A stretch of DNA of 64,000 bases, taken from NCBI RefSeq assembly GCF_022836475.1, contig NZ_BQXH01000002.1, positions 1-64,000 of the forward strand, written 5' to 3'. Position 1 is the stretch's first letter. Every line of letters starts with the position of its first letter. The translations under genes and the position numbers were made by a program. Shown here one piece after another: positions 63,743 through 64,000 of the stretch. The notes under the pieces were generated by a model, which searched no databases, was not told the DNA's origin, and worked only from the letters and a program-made list of their open reading frames with translations. Source of the DNA: Ligilactobacillus pabuli (GTDB lineage Bacteria > Bacillota > Bacilli > Lactobacillales > Lactobacillaceae).

Positions 63743-63780
63743 AAAAAAGGTCACAATCTCTAAAAATTGTGGCCTTTTTT
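63743..63780 (+). terminator. Terminator of the antitoxin gene
   Basis: AAAGGTCACAAT pairs with ATTGTGGCCTTT, followed by TTT. Confidence 0.92.
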
Positions 63781-63784
63781 GTGA

Positions 63785-63976
63785 TATAATTATTTAGTTG
63801 ACTAGGCAGTATGTCCCTTGTTTCAAAGTCACTTTGAAAAGAGGTCCTGTGAATTGTTACATTTCGCAAACATTACTGCTCAGTGGTTCGTGTTACCATT
63901 CCAGCCATGTTTGACTTCGCACAAGAGGAGTTGGGGATGATTGGATGTGAAACTTAATTCTAGCTAGAATTTTTGA
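63785..63976 (+). ncRNA. Candidate 6S-like small RNA
   Basis: TATAAT (63785-63790) could start an RNA near 63797. Its ends pair (CAGT...TCCC with GGGGA...ATTG), a side hairpin TTTCAAAG/CTTTGAAA follows, then TCCT/AGGA, TTGT/ACAA, an internal bubble and CAAACAT/ATGTTTG, giving one long rod. AATTCTAGCTAGAATTTTT near 63957-63975 may terminate it. Size (about 180 nt) and shape fit 6S RNA, but I cannot confirm identity. It could instead be the leader of a gene beyond the window. Confidence 0.4.
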
Positions 63977-64000
63977 AGCAATTGCTAACTGCATCCATGA

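Overview
The window is a chromosome segment of a low-to-medium GC Gram-positive bacterium, almost certainly a member of the Lactobacillaceae. The evidence is the gene content: a CtsR-controlled clpE, ptsH-ptsI, a lipoteichoic-acid glycolipid cluster, DUF1827, DUF3284 and DUF4828 proteins, a CcpA-type cre site, and an mccA-mccB-cysE sulfur-amino-acid cluster. I cannot name the genus from sequence alone.

Layout. 1-7.1 kb: LTA synthase, YkuJ-like protein and a three-gene operon (two lipid glycosyltransferases plus a flippase-like membrane protein) that together build the LTA anchor and polymer. 7.4-18.9 kb: ptsHI, clpE, a DUF1827 protein, a MucBP-like protein without a signal peptide, prfC, a CBS/CorC membrane protein and a TagH-like ABC protein with a C-terminal LysM domain whose ATPase motifs are degenerate. 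19-29 kb: housekeeping genes (gpsA, ntdP-like, rlmD-like, recX, yihY, LysM protein, galU, map, flavodoxin, gtrA). 29.1-31.0 kb: an AT-rich AAA ATPase/RloB pair that looks like an AbiL-type defence module. 31-40 kb: YfhO-family membrane protein, an IS3-derived reading frame without its catalytic domain, wecB, tRNA-Arg(CCT), DEAD-box helicase, Gfo/Idh oxidoreductase and DoxX. 40-44 kb: a decayed TetR gene, a lone PstS, a DUF4828 protein, a 63-residue protein resembling an Sm/Hfq fold, and a decayed GNAT gene. 44-51.2 kb: a cre-controlled flavin oxidoreductase/SDR operon, a fumarate-reductase-type flavoprotein, and a decaying redox cluster (LysR intact, LysR with a nonsense codon, frameshifted Old Yellow Enzyme). 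51.4-55.1 kb: mntH-usp operon, a secreted TPM-like protein, a coiled-coil protein and a candidate small RNA or leader. 55.3-60.2 kb: the mccA-mccB-cysE cluster, split by an ISLre2-family insertion sequence and preceded by a cysteine-codon leader peptide plus intrinsic terminator. 60.3-64 kb: accessory region with a NERD-domain protein flanked by hairpin repeats, a frameshifted hydrophobic protein gene, an unknown protein, a solitary RelB/DinJ-type antitoxin and a candidate 6S-like RNA.

The strongest unusual signals are (1) the complete cysteine attenuator upstream of mccA: promoter, ribosome binding site, 26-codon leader ORF with Cys-Cys-Cys, an RNA stem inside the ORF, and a terminator; (2) a family of about 123-bp structured repeats, seven copies at three loci, whose stems covary base pair for base pair; (3) the Hfq-like 63-residue protein; (4) the degenerate TagH-LysM protein; (5) two further families of roughly 41-bp tandem hairpin repeats. 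All coordinates and motifs were read by eye; no database search or folding program was run.
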